DNA of 64,000 nt from Candidatus Alistipes faecigallinarum (lineage in GTDB: Bacteria; Bacteroidota; Bacteroidia; Bacteroidales; Rikenellaceae), in the NCBI GenBank assembly GCA_019115605.1, contig DXDG01000023.1:1-64000 (forward strand). Reading direction: 5' to 3'. This document shows, piece by piece, positions 25,127 through 33,816 of this stretch (position 1 is its first letter; each line of letters begins with the position of its first letter). The notes under the pieces are model-generated. The model had not been told where the DNA came from. It did no database searches and was given only the letters and a program-made list of their open reading frames with translations. The position numbers and the translations under genes are program-made.

Positions 25127-27127
25127 CTATTTCTCCCAGCCCGGATTCTGGTCCAGACTCGGAACCTTGCGCAGCTCGTCGCGGTGCAGCGGCATGAGCA
25201 TGTATTTGGATTTGAACGTCCGCTCGCGGATGGTGCGGTAGGAGATGATCGTCGGGGCGTAGAATCCCTCCCACTCGGAGGCTTCGACGTTCAGACCCGT
25301 CAGCGGCTCGCGCTCCAGCTCCTCGAAGATGCCCCAGCGGCAGATGTCGTAGTAGCGGCGGTTCTCGTGGAGGAACTCGACCATGCGCTCGCGCTGGATC
25401 AGCTCGTTGAAGGTGTCGGCGTCGGCCAGTTCGTCCTGCGAGGCTCCGGGAAGTCCGGCGCGGTAGCGCACCTGGTTGAAGGCCTCGGCCATGGCGGCCT
25501 GGTCGCGCGAGAAGCTCTCGCCGTTTACCTCGTGGGTCGTCGTCAGGTTGTTCAGCGCCTCGGCATAGGAGAGCAGGATCTCGGCGTAGCGGATGATCGG
25601 GAAGGTCTTCTCCACGGTGCGGGCGTTGCTGCCCGTGCGGGCGTCGCGCGGATGCACATACTTGCGGCAGGTATAGCCCGTCAGGTTGTAGACGTTCGTT
25701 ACGCCCGCCTGGTTCTTGCCGGCGTTGGCGCCGTTGTAGTACTCGACGATCTGGTTGCGCATGTCCTCCGAAGTGGTCGATTCCATCTGCCAGAGGGCTC
25801 CCGAGAATCCGATGCTGGCGTAGAAACGCGGCTCGCGGTTGGCGTAGGCCTTGTAGGTGCCGCCCGGAAGGGTGTAGTTCTTCGAGAGCTGCTGGTCGGC
25901 CGTCGTAACGCACGTCTGGTCGTAGGGACGGTCCTCATAGGGATACTCGGCGCTCGCCTCGTGGATGTCGCGGCCGTCGGCCATGCGGTAGGCGTCGATG
26001 ATGCGCTGCGGGATGCTGATCGAGCCGTTTCCGCCCAGCTTGAGCGGGAAGATGACGTCCTGCTGGTCATTGACGTTCTCGGTCGTACCCCAGATAAGCT
26101 CGGGGTTGGTTACGTTGGTCGTCTCGCCGGTGAACATCTCCGAGTAGGAGCGGAAGGGGTCGATGCCGCCCGCACCTGCGGGGAATGCGGCCGAAGGCAC
26201 GTTGGCCGGCAGCGGCAGCGTGTATTCGTCGGCGGGAACCGTGTGGAGACGGTAGAGGTTGAGATCCATGACGCGCTTGGCCGCGGCGGCGGCTACGGCC
26301 CACTTGCGTTCGTCGTAGGTCTGCGAGATGTAGTGCACGCCGTCGGACTTGCGCGTGAAGTCGCCGAAGTAGCGGCGTGCGGCGCTGCCGCCGTTGAAGA
26401 GCGGGCTGGCGGCCTGCAGACGCAGACGGGCCACGAGGGCCAGGGCGGCGCCCTTCGTCGGGCTGCCGAAAAGGTCGATGGGCTGTTCGGTCTCGAGGTT
26501 CTCGGCGGCGGCCTCGAACTCCGAGCAGATGTAGTCGACGCACTCGTCGTAGGTGCTGCGTTCACGCTGGTAGTAGTCCGGCGTGGAGTTGGTGTCGAAG
26601 ACCTGGTCGCCGACCAGGATCATCGGGCCCTGGTTCTGGAGGATCCAGTAGTAGGCGTAGGCGCGCAGGAAGCGGCAGCGGGCGCGGAACTCCATCTTGT
26701 CGAAGGCGTTCATGTCGGGCACCTCGTCGATGTGGGGCAGGATGGTGTTCATCTTGCGGATGACCTTGTAGCAGCGGGGCCATACGTTGAAGTCCCAGTC
26801 CCAGCCGCCCATTGCGGTGTAGGAGATCTTGTCGGTCGTAAGCTCCGTTCCGGGGAACGACACGTCGAGGATGCCGTTGTAGAAGGTGCCGCAGCTGACG
26901 GCTTCGTCCGATCCGGTGGCTCCCGGAACGCTGCACCAGTAGTACATGCGGCCCTCCTTGGGCAGCTCGTTCACCGCGCCGTTGAAATAACGCTCGATAT
27001 TGTATTGGCTGTCGAAGATCTTGTCCTCGGAGAAGGTATCCTCGAAGTAGTCGTCCACGTTCAGGAAGTCGCACGAGGCAGTGAGAAGTCCGGCGCAGGC
27101 GAGGGTTATGATGCGTATTTTTTTCAT
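25127..27127 (-). CDS. SusD/RagB-family nutrient-binding outer membrane lipoprotein
   Basis: Outer-membrane lipoprotein that caps the SusC barrel and captures glycan for import. The 666-aa product has signal peptide MKKIRIITLACAGLLTASC and then DFLNVDDYFEDTFSE, a typical SusD start. Family features include FRARCRFLRAYAYYWILQNQGP near residues 185-206 (TPR core) and the C-terminal block RYAEILLSYAEALN with RERMVEFLHENRRYYDICRWG. It lies 28 bases after susC and the two form a complex. Confidence 0.95.
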   Translation of the reverse strand: MKKIRIITLACAGLLTASCDFLNVDDYFEDTFSEDKIFDSQYNIERYFNGAVNELPKEGRMYYWCSVPGATGSDEAVSCGTFYNGILDVSFPGTELTTDKISYTAMGGWDWDFNVWPRCYKVIRKMNTILPHIDEVPDMNAFDKMEFRARCRFLRAYAYYWILQNQGPMILVGDQVFDTNSTPDYYQRERSTYDECVDYICSEFEAAAENLETEQPIDLFGSPTKGAALALVARLRLQAASPLFNGGSAARRYFGDFTRKSDGVHYISQTYDERKWAVAAAAAKRVMDLNLYRLHTVPADEYTLPLPANVPSAAFPAGAGGIDPFRSYSEMFTGETTNVTNPELIWGTTENVNDQQDVIFPLKLGGNGSISIPQRIIDAYRMADGRDIHEASAEYPYEDRPYDQTCVTTADQQLSKNYTLPGGTYKAYANREPRFYASIGFSGALWQMESTTSEDMRNQIVEYYNGANAGKNQAGVTNVYNLTGYTCRKYVHPRDARTGSNARTVEKTFPIIRYAEILLSYAEALNNLTTTHEVNGESFSRDQAAMAEAFNQVRYRAGLPGASQDELADADTFNELIQRERMVEFLHENRRYYDICRWGIFEELEREPLTGLNVEASEWEGFYAPTIISYRTIRERTFKSKYMLMPLHRDELRKVPSLDQNPGWEK

Positions 27128-27155
27128 GATCTTAGGTATTCTTGAGAGTCTCGGA

Positions 27156-30100
27156 TTAGAAGTTCAGGTAGATTTGCAGCGAGAAGCGGCGCGGAATCGG
27201 ATAGGCGTGTCCCGTGGCGCTGGCCTGCTCGGGGTCGAAGATCTTGACGCTGTCCCAGACGGCCAGGTTCTCGCACATGATCTGGAAGTCGATCGACTGC
27301 AGGCCGAGCGCCTTGCGCAGACCCGGCGTGCGGAGGTTGTAGTTGAGGCTCAGCTCCTGCAGACGCAGGTAGCGGGCGTTGCCCTTCCAGAAGGTCGAGG
27401 GCTTCGTGTTGTTGGTGTTGTTGCCGTAGGAGAGGCGCGGGAAGCGGGCGTCGGGGTTCTCCGTGGCCAGGTTGCCCGAGTACTCGGCGGCCGTCCAGCG
27501 GTTGGCCTGGTCGTAGGCCAGCGCCAGTACGTTGCCCTTGTAACCCTGGTTGAAGGGGATGTATCCGTCGAATTTCGAACCGTCCCAGTCTCCGTAGAGG
27601 AAGTAGTTGTTGCCCGTACCCTTGAACAGCACGTTGAGCGTCCAGTTCTTGTAGCGCACCTCGGCGCCGAAGCCGTACATGAACTGCGGGATGCCCGAGT
27701 AGGCGAACAGGGGCACCTGGTCGTCGTCGGTAATGACGCCGTCGCCGTTCACGTCCTTGTACTTGATGTCTCCCGGGCGGACCGTGCCGAACTGCTCGGG
27801 CGACATGTCCACATCCTGCTGGTCCTTGAACAGTCCCAGCGAGATGAAGCCGCGCTGCACGTTGTTCGAGAAGCCCGTCTTGCTCAGGTAGGGATAGGGC
27901 TGTGTGGCCTCCTCCCAGTTGTTGATCTTGTTTTTCGAGAGGGTGAAGTTGCCTCGCAGGGTGAGGTGAGCGTTCTTGCCCAGGGGCTGGAAGTACTCGA
28001 AGTTACCGTCGCCGCCCCAGCTGGTCATGCTGCCGACGTTACCGTAGGGCATGGTGATGACGCCCACATAGTCGGGAATCTGGGCGCGCTGCTGGAAGAT
28101 GCCCTCACGACGGTCGCGGAAGTAGTCGATCGTCATGGTGAACTGTCCGCCGAAGAGGTGGAGGTCCATGCCGACGTCGAACTTCTTGGCCTTCTCCCAC
28201 ATGAGGTTGTCGGCACCCACGCGGTTTTCGGTCAGGACACCCGAGCCGCCCCAGGGGGTTCCGTCGGGCTTCTCCTCGATGATTGTCAGGTAGGGGAAGC
28301 GCAGGTTGGAGATGCGGTCGTTGCCGACCAGACCGTACGAGGCGCGGATCTTCATGAAGTCGAGCCACTTGACGCGCTTGAGGAATTCGTACTGCGTGGG
28401 AACCCATCCGATGGCCACGGCGGGGAAGAATCCGTACTGCTCGCCGCTGCGGAAGTTTTCCGAACCGTTCAGACCGAAGTTCAGGTCGACGAAGTAGGTG
28501 TCGCGGAATCCGTAGGTGAAGCGTCCCGAGAGGCTCTGGTAACGCTTGGCGATGGCATTCATCGAGCTGTCGGCACCCGACTCGACGGTGCTTTCGAGGT
28601 AATAGAAGAGCAGTCCGCCGACGCGGTGGTCGCCGAAGGCGCGGTCGTAATTGATCTTGGCGTCGAAGTAGAGCTTGCGCCAGTTCCATGCCTCGGAGTT
28701 GTACTGTACGGAGGATTCGGTAACCTGCTGCGAGAGCATCAGCTCACCGTTCTGGTTGCGTTCGCGGGCCAGGTAGAGGGCCGGCATGCAGTAGCGGCTT
28801 TCGCCGAAGAGGTTCTGCGAATCCCACGATCCGGTAGCCTGGGCGCTCAGTCCCTCGGTGATCATGTCGAGCGACTGCTTCACGCCGATGTTGAAGAGCG
28901 TGCGGCTCTGGTTCTCCACGGTGTTGCCCGTATAGTTGAGCAGCACGTGGGGCGGGATGTCGCTGTCGGTACCCGAGGCGGGCAGCTCGCCGCTCGAATA
29001 GCGCAGCGGGTACATCAGCGGCGTGGTCTTGGCCTGCGAATCCCAGAGCCAGTCGGTCAGCGAGGTGTTCAGCCGGCTGTAGGGCTGGCCCATGCTCGGG
29101 CGCTTGTTCACCGACATGTAGGCCGTGGCACCCAGGTAGATCTGCGTGGTCTTCGTGAGGTTGATGTCGATGTTCGAGCGGAAGTTGTAGGTGTCGTAGC
29201 CGACGCCCTTGTTGTATTTGCTGTCGCTGAGGCTCTTGTAGGCCGAACTCTCCTGCGACATGCCCAGACTGGTGAAGTAGCGGGCGATGCTTCCGCCGCC
29301 CTGCATGCTGAGGTACTGCGTATGCTGGAACGAGGTGGGGTTGAGGATCACGTCCTGCCAGTCGATGTCGGGGTAGAGGTCGGGGTCGAGACCGTAGCGG
29401 ATGATCTCCATCTGCGTGTCGTCATAGATGCGGCTCATGCCCGAAGCCACGGCGGCCTCGTTGGCCATCTCGGCATACTCCAGAGCGCCCACGTATTCGG
29501 GCAGGCGGCGCAGCTCGGAGATGGTGTAGTTCGAACGGAAGGTGATCTTGAGCTGCTCCTCCTTGCCGCGCTTGGTTGTTACGAGCACCACGCCGTTGGC
29601 ACCGCGGCTGCCGTATACGGCCGTTGCGGCGGCATCCTTGAGGACCGAGAAACTCTCGACGTCGGCGGGGTCGATCTGGCTCAGGTCGCCCTCCAGGCCG
29701 TCGATGAGCACCAGGGCGCCGCTGTTGGCGCCGAACGTGCCGATACCGCGGACCCAGAATTCCGAAATGTTGCGTCCCGGCTCGCCGCTCGACTGGATGG
29801 AGATGACGCCCGGGACACGTCCGCCGAGCGTATTGACTATGTTCGTGGCGGGCATTTCGAGCTCCGCGGCATCGACGACGGCCACGGCGCCCGTAACGCT
29901 GACCTTGCGCTGCGTGCCCATACCTACGACGACGACCTCCTCGAGTTCGTTGCCCTCCTTGAGGGTGATCTTCATTTCGGCGTCGGAGGTTACGAGCTGC
30001 TCGACGCTTTCGTATCCCACGAACGAGATGACCAGCGTGTTGTAGAGTTTGGCCGTGAGGTCGAACCGGCCTTCGGTGTTGGTGATGGCGCCTACGCCCG

Positions 30101-30260
30101 GCTCATCCTTGACGTAGACCGTAGCACCGATGATGGGGACGTCGTTCGAATCGACGACCAGACCTTTCGCATGGACCGTCGGTTGCTGTTGGTTGTTCTG
30201 GGCGCCTGCCTGCACGGCGAATGCGAACAGGAAAGCGCATATCAGTAGAAATCGCTTCAT
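27156..30260 (-). CDS. SusC/RagA-family TonB-linked outer membrane receptor
   Basis: TonB-dependent importer of 1034 aa moving oligosaccharide across the outer membrane with SusD. A signal peptide (MKRFLLICAFLFAFAVQAGAQ) is followed by a carboxypeptidase-regulatory-like domain (VDSNDVPIIGATVYVKDE, near residues 37-54). A TonB-box-like ELEEVVVVGMGTQ follows, then the plug (LGGRVPGVISIQSSGEPG, VLKDAAATAVYGSRGANGVV) and a long beta-barrel ending in RRFSLQIYLNF with terminal Phe. There is no N-terminal anti-sigma-interacting extension, matching the absence of an ECF sigma/FecR pair nearby. Confidence 0.96.
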   Translation of the reverse strand: MKRFLLICAFLFAFAVQAGAQNNQQQPTVHAKGLVVDSNDVPIIGATVYVKDEPGVGAITNTEGRFDLTAKLYNTLVISFVGYESVEQLVTSDAEMKITLKEGNELEEVVVVGMGTQRKVSVTGAVAVVDAAELEMPATNIVNTLGGRVPGVISIQSSGEPGRNISEFWVRGIGTFGANSGALVLIDGLEGDLSQIDPADVESFSVLKDAAATAVYGSRGANGVVLVTTKRGKEEQLKITFRSNYTISELRRLPEYVGALEYAEMANEAAVASGMSRIYDDTQMEIIRYGLDPDLYPDIDWQDVILNPTSFQHTQYLSMQGGGSIARYFTSLGMSQESSAYKSLSDSKYNKGVGYDTYNFRSNIDINLTKTTQIYLGATAYMSVNKRPSMGQPYSRLNTSLTDWLWDSQAKTTPLMYPLRYSSGELPASGTDSDIPPHVLLNYTGNTVENQSRTLFNIGVKQSLDMITEGLSAQATGSWDSQNLFGESRYCMPALYLARERNQNGELMLSQQVTESSVQYNSEAWNWRKLYFDAKINYDRAFGDHRVGGLLFYYLESTVESGADSSMNAIAKRYQSLSGRFTYGFRDTYFVDLNFGLNGSENFRSGEQYGFFPAVAIGWVPTQYEFLKRVKWLDFMKIRASYGLVGNDRISNLRFPYLTIIEEKPDGTPWGGSGVLTENRVGADNLMWEKAKKFDVGMDLHLFGGQFTMTIDYFRDRREGIFQQRAQIPDYVGVITMPYGNVGSMTSWGGDGNFEYFQPLGKNAHLTLRGNFTLSKNKINNWEEATQPYPYLSKTGFSNNVQRGFISLGLFKDQQDVDMSPEQFGTVRPGDIKYKDVNGDGVITDDDQVPLFAYSGIPQFMYGFGAEVRYKNWTLNVLFKGTGNNYFLYGDWDGSKFDGYIPFNQGYKGNVLALAYDQANRWTAAEYSGNLATENPDARFPRLSYGNNTNNTKPSTFWKGNARYLRLQELSLNYNLRTPGLRKALGLQSIDFQIMCENLAVWDSVKIFDPEQASATGHAYPIPRRFSLQIYLNF

Positions 30261-30292
30261 GTCAATTTGGTTTTTTGGGTGGATGGGGCTGC

Positions 30293-31666
30293 TTATTCGA
30301 TGGCGATGCGGCGGACGGCATAGTTGTCGCTGTCGCCGACATAGAGATCACCCTCGGAATTGACGGTCAGGCCGATCGGCTTGTTGAACAGAGCCGTGCC
30401 GGCGGGGCCGTTCTGGTATCCCGAGGTGCGCGGGGTTCCGGCGAAGGTGGAGACATAGCCGTTCGAGAGGGTGATCTTGCGGATGCAGTGGTTCTCGCGG
30501 TCGGCCACATAGAAGGCCTCGCCTTCGGGATCGACGCACATCTGGCACGGGTTGTTGAACTGTGCTTCGGTGAGCGGTCCGTCCAGGTAGCCCGGCATGT
30601 TCTGGCGCCCGGCCCATACCTCGACCGTCCCGGCGGCGATATCGTGCTTGTAGATGCAGTGCTGTCCCCGTACGGCAAAGTAGGCGATGTTGGGGTCATT
30701 CGGGTCGAAAACGATGCCCATGATGTCGCCCTGCGAGGTCTTGAAGGCCTCGGTGGTGAGGTTTTCGCCCTGTCCCGTTTCGGGATCCCAGCGGGCGCAT
30801 ACGCCTTCGTTCGAATAGAAATAGAATTTGCCGTCGGCTGGGTTCATCTCGAAGCCCTGGCGGCCGCCCCAGCTGGGCATGCCTTCCGTATAGGAGAGGG
30901 GTTTGTCCCATTTGGTCTTGCCGCTGCCCACGCTGGCGTAGTCGGCGACGGGATCGAAGTATCCGAAATCCTCATTGCCCATGTTGGTGTGCCACCAGTA
31001 GACGTTGCCCGACTTGTAGTCGCGCGAGAGTATGATACCCGTTACGAGGATGCCGAAGTCGTTGAGGAGCTTGATGCTTCCGGCCTCCTCGCTCATCATG
31101 TAGACGCGGTGGACGTTCTCCTCCGAGGAGAGGCTGAAGCGTACATAGATGTTGTCGTCCTTGTCGATGGCGATCGGCGAGTCGGGTTTGTCCATGAAGC
31201 TGGCCACGGAGGAGAGCTGCGTGGTTCCCGTGGGCATGCTGGAGCCCTGGGTGCCTCCGGCAACGGTCGAGACGTTCGTCTGGATGATGTAGTTGAAGAT
31301 CTCGTCGAACTGGGTCTTGTTCTCCTCGTTCTCGCCCATCGAGACCGAGATGATGCACTCCTCGCCCGGGAGCTTGGGCGCCAGGACGAGCATGCGCTCG
31401 CCCGTTGCGGAGATGACGGCGGCACGTTTTTCGTTGAAATAGACGTTCAGCGCCTTGGGGTCGGTTCCGAAGTTCTTTCCCTTGATGATGACCTGGGTGG
31501 CAATCGAGCCGGTCGTCGGGGTGAACGATTCGAGGACGATGGGCTGGTCGGGCCGGTAACCCGGGTTGCCTCCCTCCTCGCTGTCGGAGCACGACGGGAG
31601 CCCGCCCCCGATCAGCAGGCAGGCAAGCAACAGGCGCAACCGACTTCTGCGGTAGAAGTTTTTCAT
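30293..31666 (-). CDS. IPT/TIG and NHL-repeat lipoprotein, first gene of the PUL
   Basis: 457-aa predicted surface lipoprotein (signal ending LPSC). An IPT/TIG Ig-like domain is visible near residues 43-125 (VLESFTPTTGSIATQVIIKGKNFG). A C-terminal beta-propeller of NHL-like repeats follows (CVDPEGEAFYVADRENHCIRKITLSNGYVSTFAG, LTVNSEGDLYVGDSDNYAVRRI). Such proteins in PULs are taken to bind glycan at the surface; no catalytic motif is evident. It precedes susC rather than following susD, and is the promoter-proximal gene, with about 100 bases of leader. Confidence 0.85.
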   Translation of the reverse strand: MKNFYRRSRLRLLLACLLIGGGLPSCSDSEEGGNPGYRPDQPIVLESFTPTTGSIATQVIIKGKNFGTDPKALNVYFNEKRAAVISATGERMLVLAPKLPGEECIISVSMGENEENKTQFDEIFNYIIQTNVSTVAGGTQGSSMPTGTTQLSSVASFMDKPDSPIAIDKDDNIYVRFSLSSEENVHRVYMMSEEAGSIKLLNDFGILVTGIILSRDYKSGNVYWWHTNMGNEDFGYFDPVADYASVGSGKTKWDKPLSYTEGMPSWGGRQGFEMNPADGKFYFYSNEGVCARWDPETGQGENLTTEAFKTSQGDIMGIVFDPNDPNIAYFAVRGQHCIYKHDIAAGTVEVWAGRQNMPGYLDGPLTEAQFNNPCQMCVDPEGEAFYVADRENHCIRKITLSNGYVSTFAGTPRTSGYQNGPAGTALFNKPIGLTVNSEGDLYVGDSDNYAVRRIAIE

Positions 31667-31774
31667 ACGCGTTGGTTATTTTAGGTTAATGTATTTAGGT
31701 ATTTCAGGTTGTTTCGGAAGGGGTCGGCTTCCGCCGTTCCGGGGGTCGGTTCCCGGGCCGGATTTTTGGTTATA

Positions 31775-31805
31775 CAAAGTAACCCATATTACGAGAGTAT
31801 TTCAA
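31775..31805 (-). promoter_or_regulatory. Probable promoter of the PUL operon
   Basis: On the minus strand, TTG (plus 31803-31805) is followed by 20 bases and TTACTTTG (plus 31775-31782), one base off the TAnnTTTG box. It would give a leader of about 100 nt ahead of the NHL lipoprotein gene. Confidence 0.5.
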
Positions 31806-32210
31806 GTGCGAAAAGGCCGAAGTAGGGGGAATATTAACTGTCTTTTGACGACAATATCCAGTATGTCAGTTGCTTGGTGTTTCTGTGGCGGGCCGTTTTG
31901 GTAAATCCAAATTAACACCTTCGGAGCCTTTTCAGCGGGTTTGGCGCCGTTTTTCGAGGCCTCTGTCCGCTTCCGCTTTCGTAAAAGGAGGTTCCGGGCG
32001 GCCGGCCCCGCAAAGCCCCTGTTGCCGGCCGGCGGTGTTTCGGTCCCGGCCCGGCTGCTGCTGCGATGCCGGCCTTGCAGTCTTCCCTGTGCGGATCCGC
32101 GGGATCCTTGCGGCCGGTTGCGGAGAGCCCGCCGGCGGCGAATTGCCCGCCGGGCGGGCGGTTTCCCGTGAAAAAGCGTGCCGGCTTACGGAAGTAATGC
32201 GAAATCTTGT
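31806..32210. other. Gene-free stretch between PUL and rlmD
   Basis: About 400 bases without a convincing gene. The left part is AT-rich (behind the PUL promoter) and the right part very GC-rich with short inverted repeats such as CCCGC-cgg-GCGGG near 32146. Both open frames crossing it (31870-32352 plus, 31912-32244 minus) look like low-complexity GC-driven shadows rich in Arg/Pro/Gly. Confidence 0.5.
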
Positions 32211-32218
32211 TACCTTTG
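32211..32218 (+). promoter_or_regulatory. -7 box TACCTTTG for rlmD
   Basis: Exact TAnnTTTG match 20 bases before the rlmD ATG. A weak TTAC at 32186-32189 could serve as the -33 element. Confidence 0.5.
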
Positions 32219-32237
32219 CCTGTCAAAGCGCATATAG

Positions 32238-33647
32238 ATGGCAAGAAAGAGAGCGAACTATCCCCTCCTTGAGGGGCTTGAGATCACGACCCTCGCCGCC
32301 GAAGGCAAGGCGATGGGGCGTTGGCAGGATGTGGTGGTCTTCGTACCGATGACCGTACCGGGCGACGTGGTGGACGTGCAGATCCGCACCAGGCGGCGCC
32401 GCTACATGGAGGGCTATGTGGTCCGCTATGTCCGACGCTCGCCGCTGCGTGTCGAGCCCTTCTGCGAGCACTTCGGGGTCTGCGGCGGCTGCAAGTGGCA
32501 GAACCTCCCCTACGGGGAGCAGCTGCGCCAGAAGCAGGCGCAGGTCCGCGACCAGCTCACGCGCATCGGGAAGGTCGAACTGCCCGAAATCGCCCCCTGC
32601 CTGGGCTCCGCGCGGACGCAGTTCTACCGCAACAAGCTCGAATTCACCTTTGCCGACCGCCGCTGGCTCACGCACGAGGAGGTGGCGGCGGGCGGGGAGA
32701 TTGCGGCCGGGCCGGCCGTGGGTTTCCACATCCCCAACATGTTCGACAAGGTGCTCGACATCCGCAAATGCTGGCTGCAGGACGATCCGTCGAATGCGAT
32801 CCGTCTGGAGACCAAACGCTTCTGCCTGGAGCACGGCTATACGTTCCACAATGCCCGCGCGCATACGGGACTCATGCGCAACATGATCGTCCGCACGGCC
32901 TCGACGGGCGAGGTGATGGTGATCGTGGTCTTCGGGGCCGACGACCGCGCGCGTATCGACGCGCTGCTGGAGCACCTCTCGGCCTCCTTCCCGCAGATCA
33001 CCTCGCTCTTCTACGTCATCAACGAGAAGCTCAACGACTCGGTCGGCGACCTCGATCCGGTCTGCTGGCGGGGCAAGGACCATATCGTCGAGCAGATGGA
33101 GGGGCTGCGTTTCAAGGTGGGCCCCAAGTCGTTCTACCAGACCAATTCCGCGCAGGCCTACGAGCTCTACAAGGTGGCGCGCGACTTCGCGGCGCTCGGC
33201 CCCGACGACGTGCTCTACGATCTCTATACGGGTACGGGTACGATCGCCAACTTCTGCGCCTCGCGCTGCCGCCGGGTCGTGGGCGTGGAGTACGTTCCCG
33301 AGGCGATCGCCGACGCGCGGGTCAATTCCGAGCTGAACGGCATCCGCAACACGGTTTTCTATGCCGGCGACATGAAGCGCGTGCTCGACGATGCCTTCGT
33401 CGAGGCGAACGGCCGCCCGGATGTCATCATCCTCGATCCGCCGCGTGCGGGGGTCGATGAGGAGGTGATCCGCGTCATCCTGCGCGCCGCGCCCGCGCGG
33501 ATCGTCTATGTGAGCTGCAATCCGGCCACGCAGGCCCGCGACCTGGCGCTGATGAACGAGGCCTACCGCGTCGAGGCGGTGCAGCCGGTCGACATGTTCC
33601 CCCATACGCACCACGTCGAGAATGTCGTGAAGCTCGTACGGCGCTGA
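32238..33647 (+). CDS. rlmD: 23S rRNA (uracil-5-)-methyltransferase RlmD-type
   Basis: SAM-dependent RNA m5U methyltransferase of the TrmA/RumA family, 469 aa. The N-terminal TRAM domain spans about residues 1-60 (EITTLAAEGKAMGR...VPGDVVDVQI). Iron-sulfur ligands sit in CEHFGVCGGCKWQ near 75-87. The SAM site is DLYTGTGTIANF, and ILDPPRAGV plus YVSCNPATQARDL hold the catalytic Cys. U1939 specificity is inferred from the Fe-S type; RlmC/TrmA-like activity cannot be excluded. It is probably monocistronic. Confidence 0.92.
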   Translation: MARKRANYPLLEGLEITTLAAEGKAMGRWQDVVVFVPMTVPGDVVDVQIRTRRRRYMEGYVVRYVRRSPLRVEPFCEHFGVCGGCKWQNLPYGEQLRQKQAQVRDQLTRIGKVELPEIAPCLGSARTQFYRNKLEFTFADRRWLTHEEVAAGGEIAAGPAVGFHIPNMFDKVLDIRKCWLQDDPSNAIRLETKRFCLEHGYTFHNARAHTGLMRNMIVRTASTGEVMVIVVFGADDRARIDALLEHLSASFPQITSLFYVINEKLNDSVGDLDPVCWRGKDHIVEQMEGLRFKVGPKSFYQTNSAQAYELYKVARDFAALGPDDVLYDLYTGTGTIANFCASRCRRVVGVEYVPEAIADARVNSELNGIRNTVFYAGDMKRVLDDAFVEANGRPDVIILDPPRAGVDEEVIRVILRAAPARIVYVSCNPATQARDLALMNEAYRVEAVQPVDMFPHTHHVENVVKLVRR

Positions 33648-33680
33648 CCGCCGGATGCCGGCCGGTGCGGTCCCTTTTCC

Positions 33681-33733
33681 GGTGAAACGCCTCCGATGGC
33701 GGGTGAAACGCCTCCGATGGCGGGTGAAACGCC
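33681..33733. repeat. 21-bp tandem repeat, 2.5 copies
   Basis: Two exact copies of GGTGAAACGCCTCCGATGGCG (33681-33701, 33702-33722) are followed by the first 11 bases of a third. The array lies in the gap between rlmD and the SIMPL-domain gene and is not inside a credible ORF. Confidence 0.85.
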
Positions 33734-33778
33734 CCGCGCGGGGTGCAGTATCCGCCGCCGCGGGCCGTTTTATCGGCA

Positions 33779-33792
33779 AAGGAATATTCCTT
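33779..33792. repeat. 14-bp palindrome AAGGAATATTCCTT
   Basis: A perfect palindrome 25 bases upstream of the SIMPL-domain gene start, in the position of its promoter or leader. It could be an operator for a dimeric regulator; no candidate regulator is adjacent. Confidence 0.45.
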
Positions 33793-33816
33793 GAAACCCC
33801 TTAAAACCGAAAAACC

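Noticed and set aside
27081-30248. 1055-aa plus-strand ORF opposite SusC
   Set aside because: Low-complexity Val/Glu/His/Ala sequence exactly opposite a recognised SusC gene; a reading-frame shadow.
31870-32352. 160-aa plus and 110-aa minus ORFs before rlmD
   Set aside because: Composition-driven (Arg/Pro/Gly/Cys), overlapping the rlmD promoter and start; no motif.
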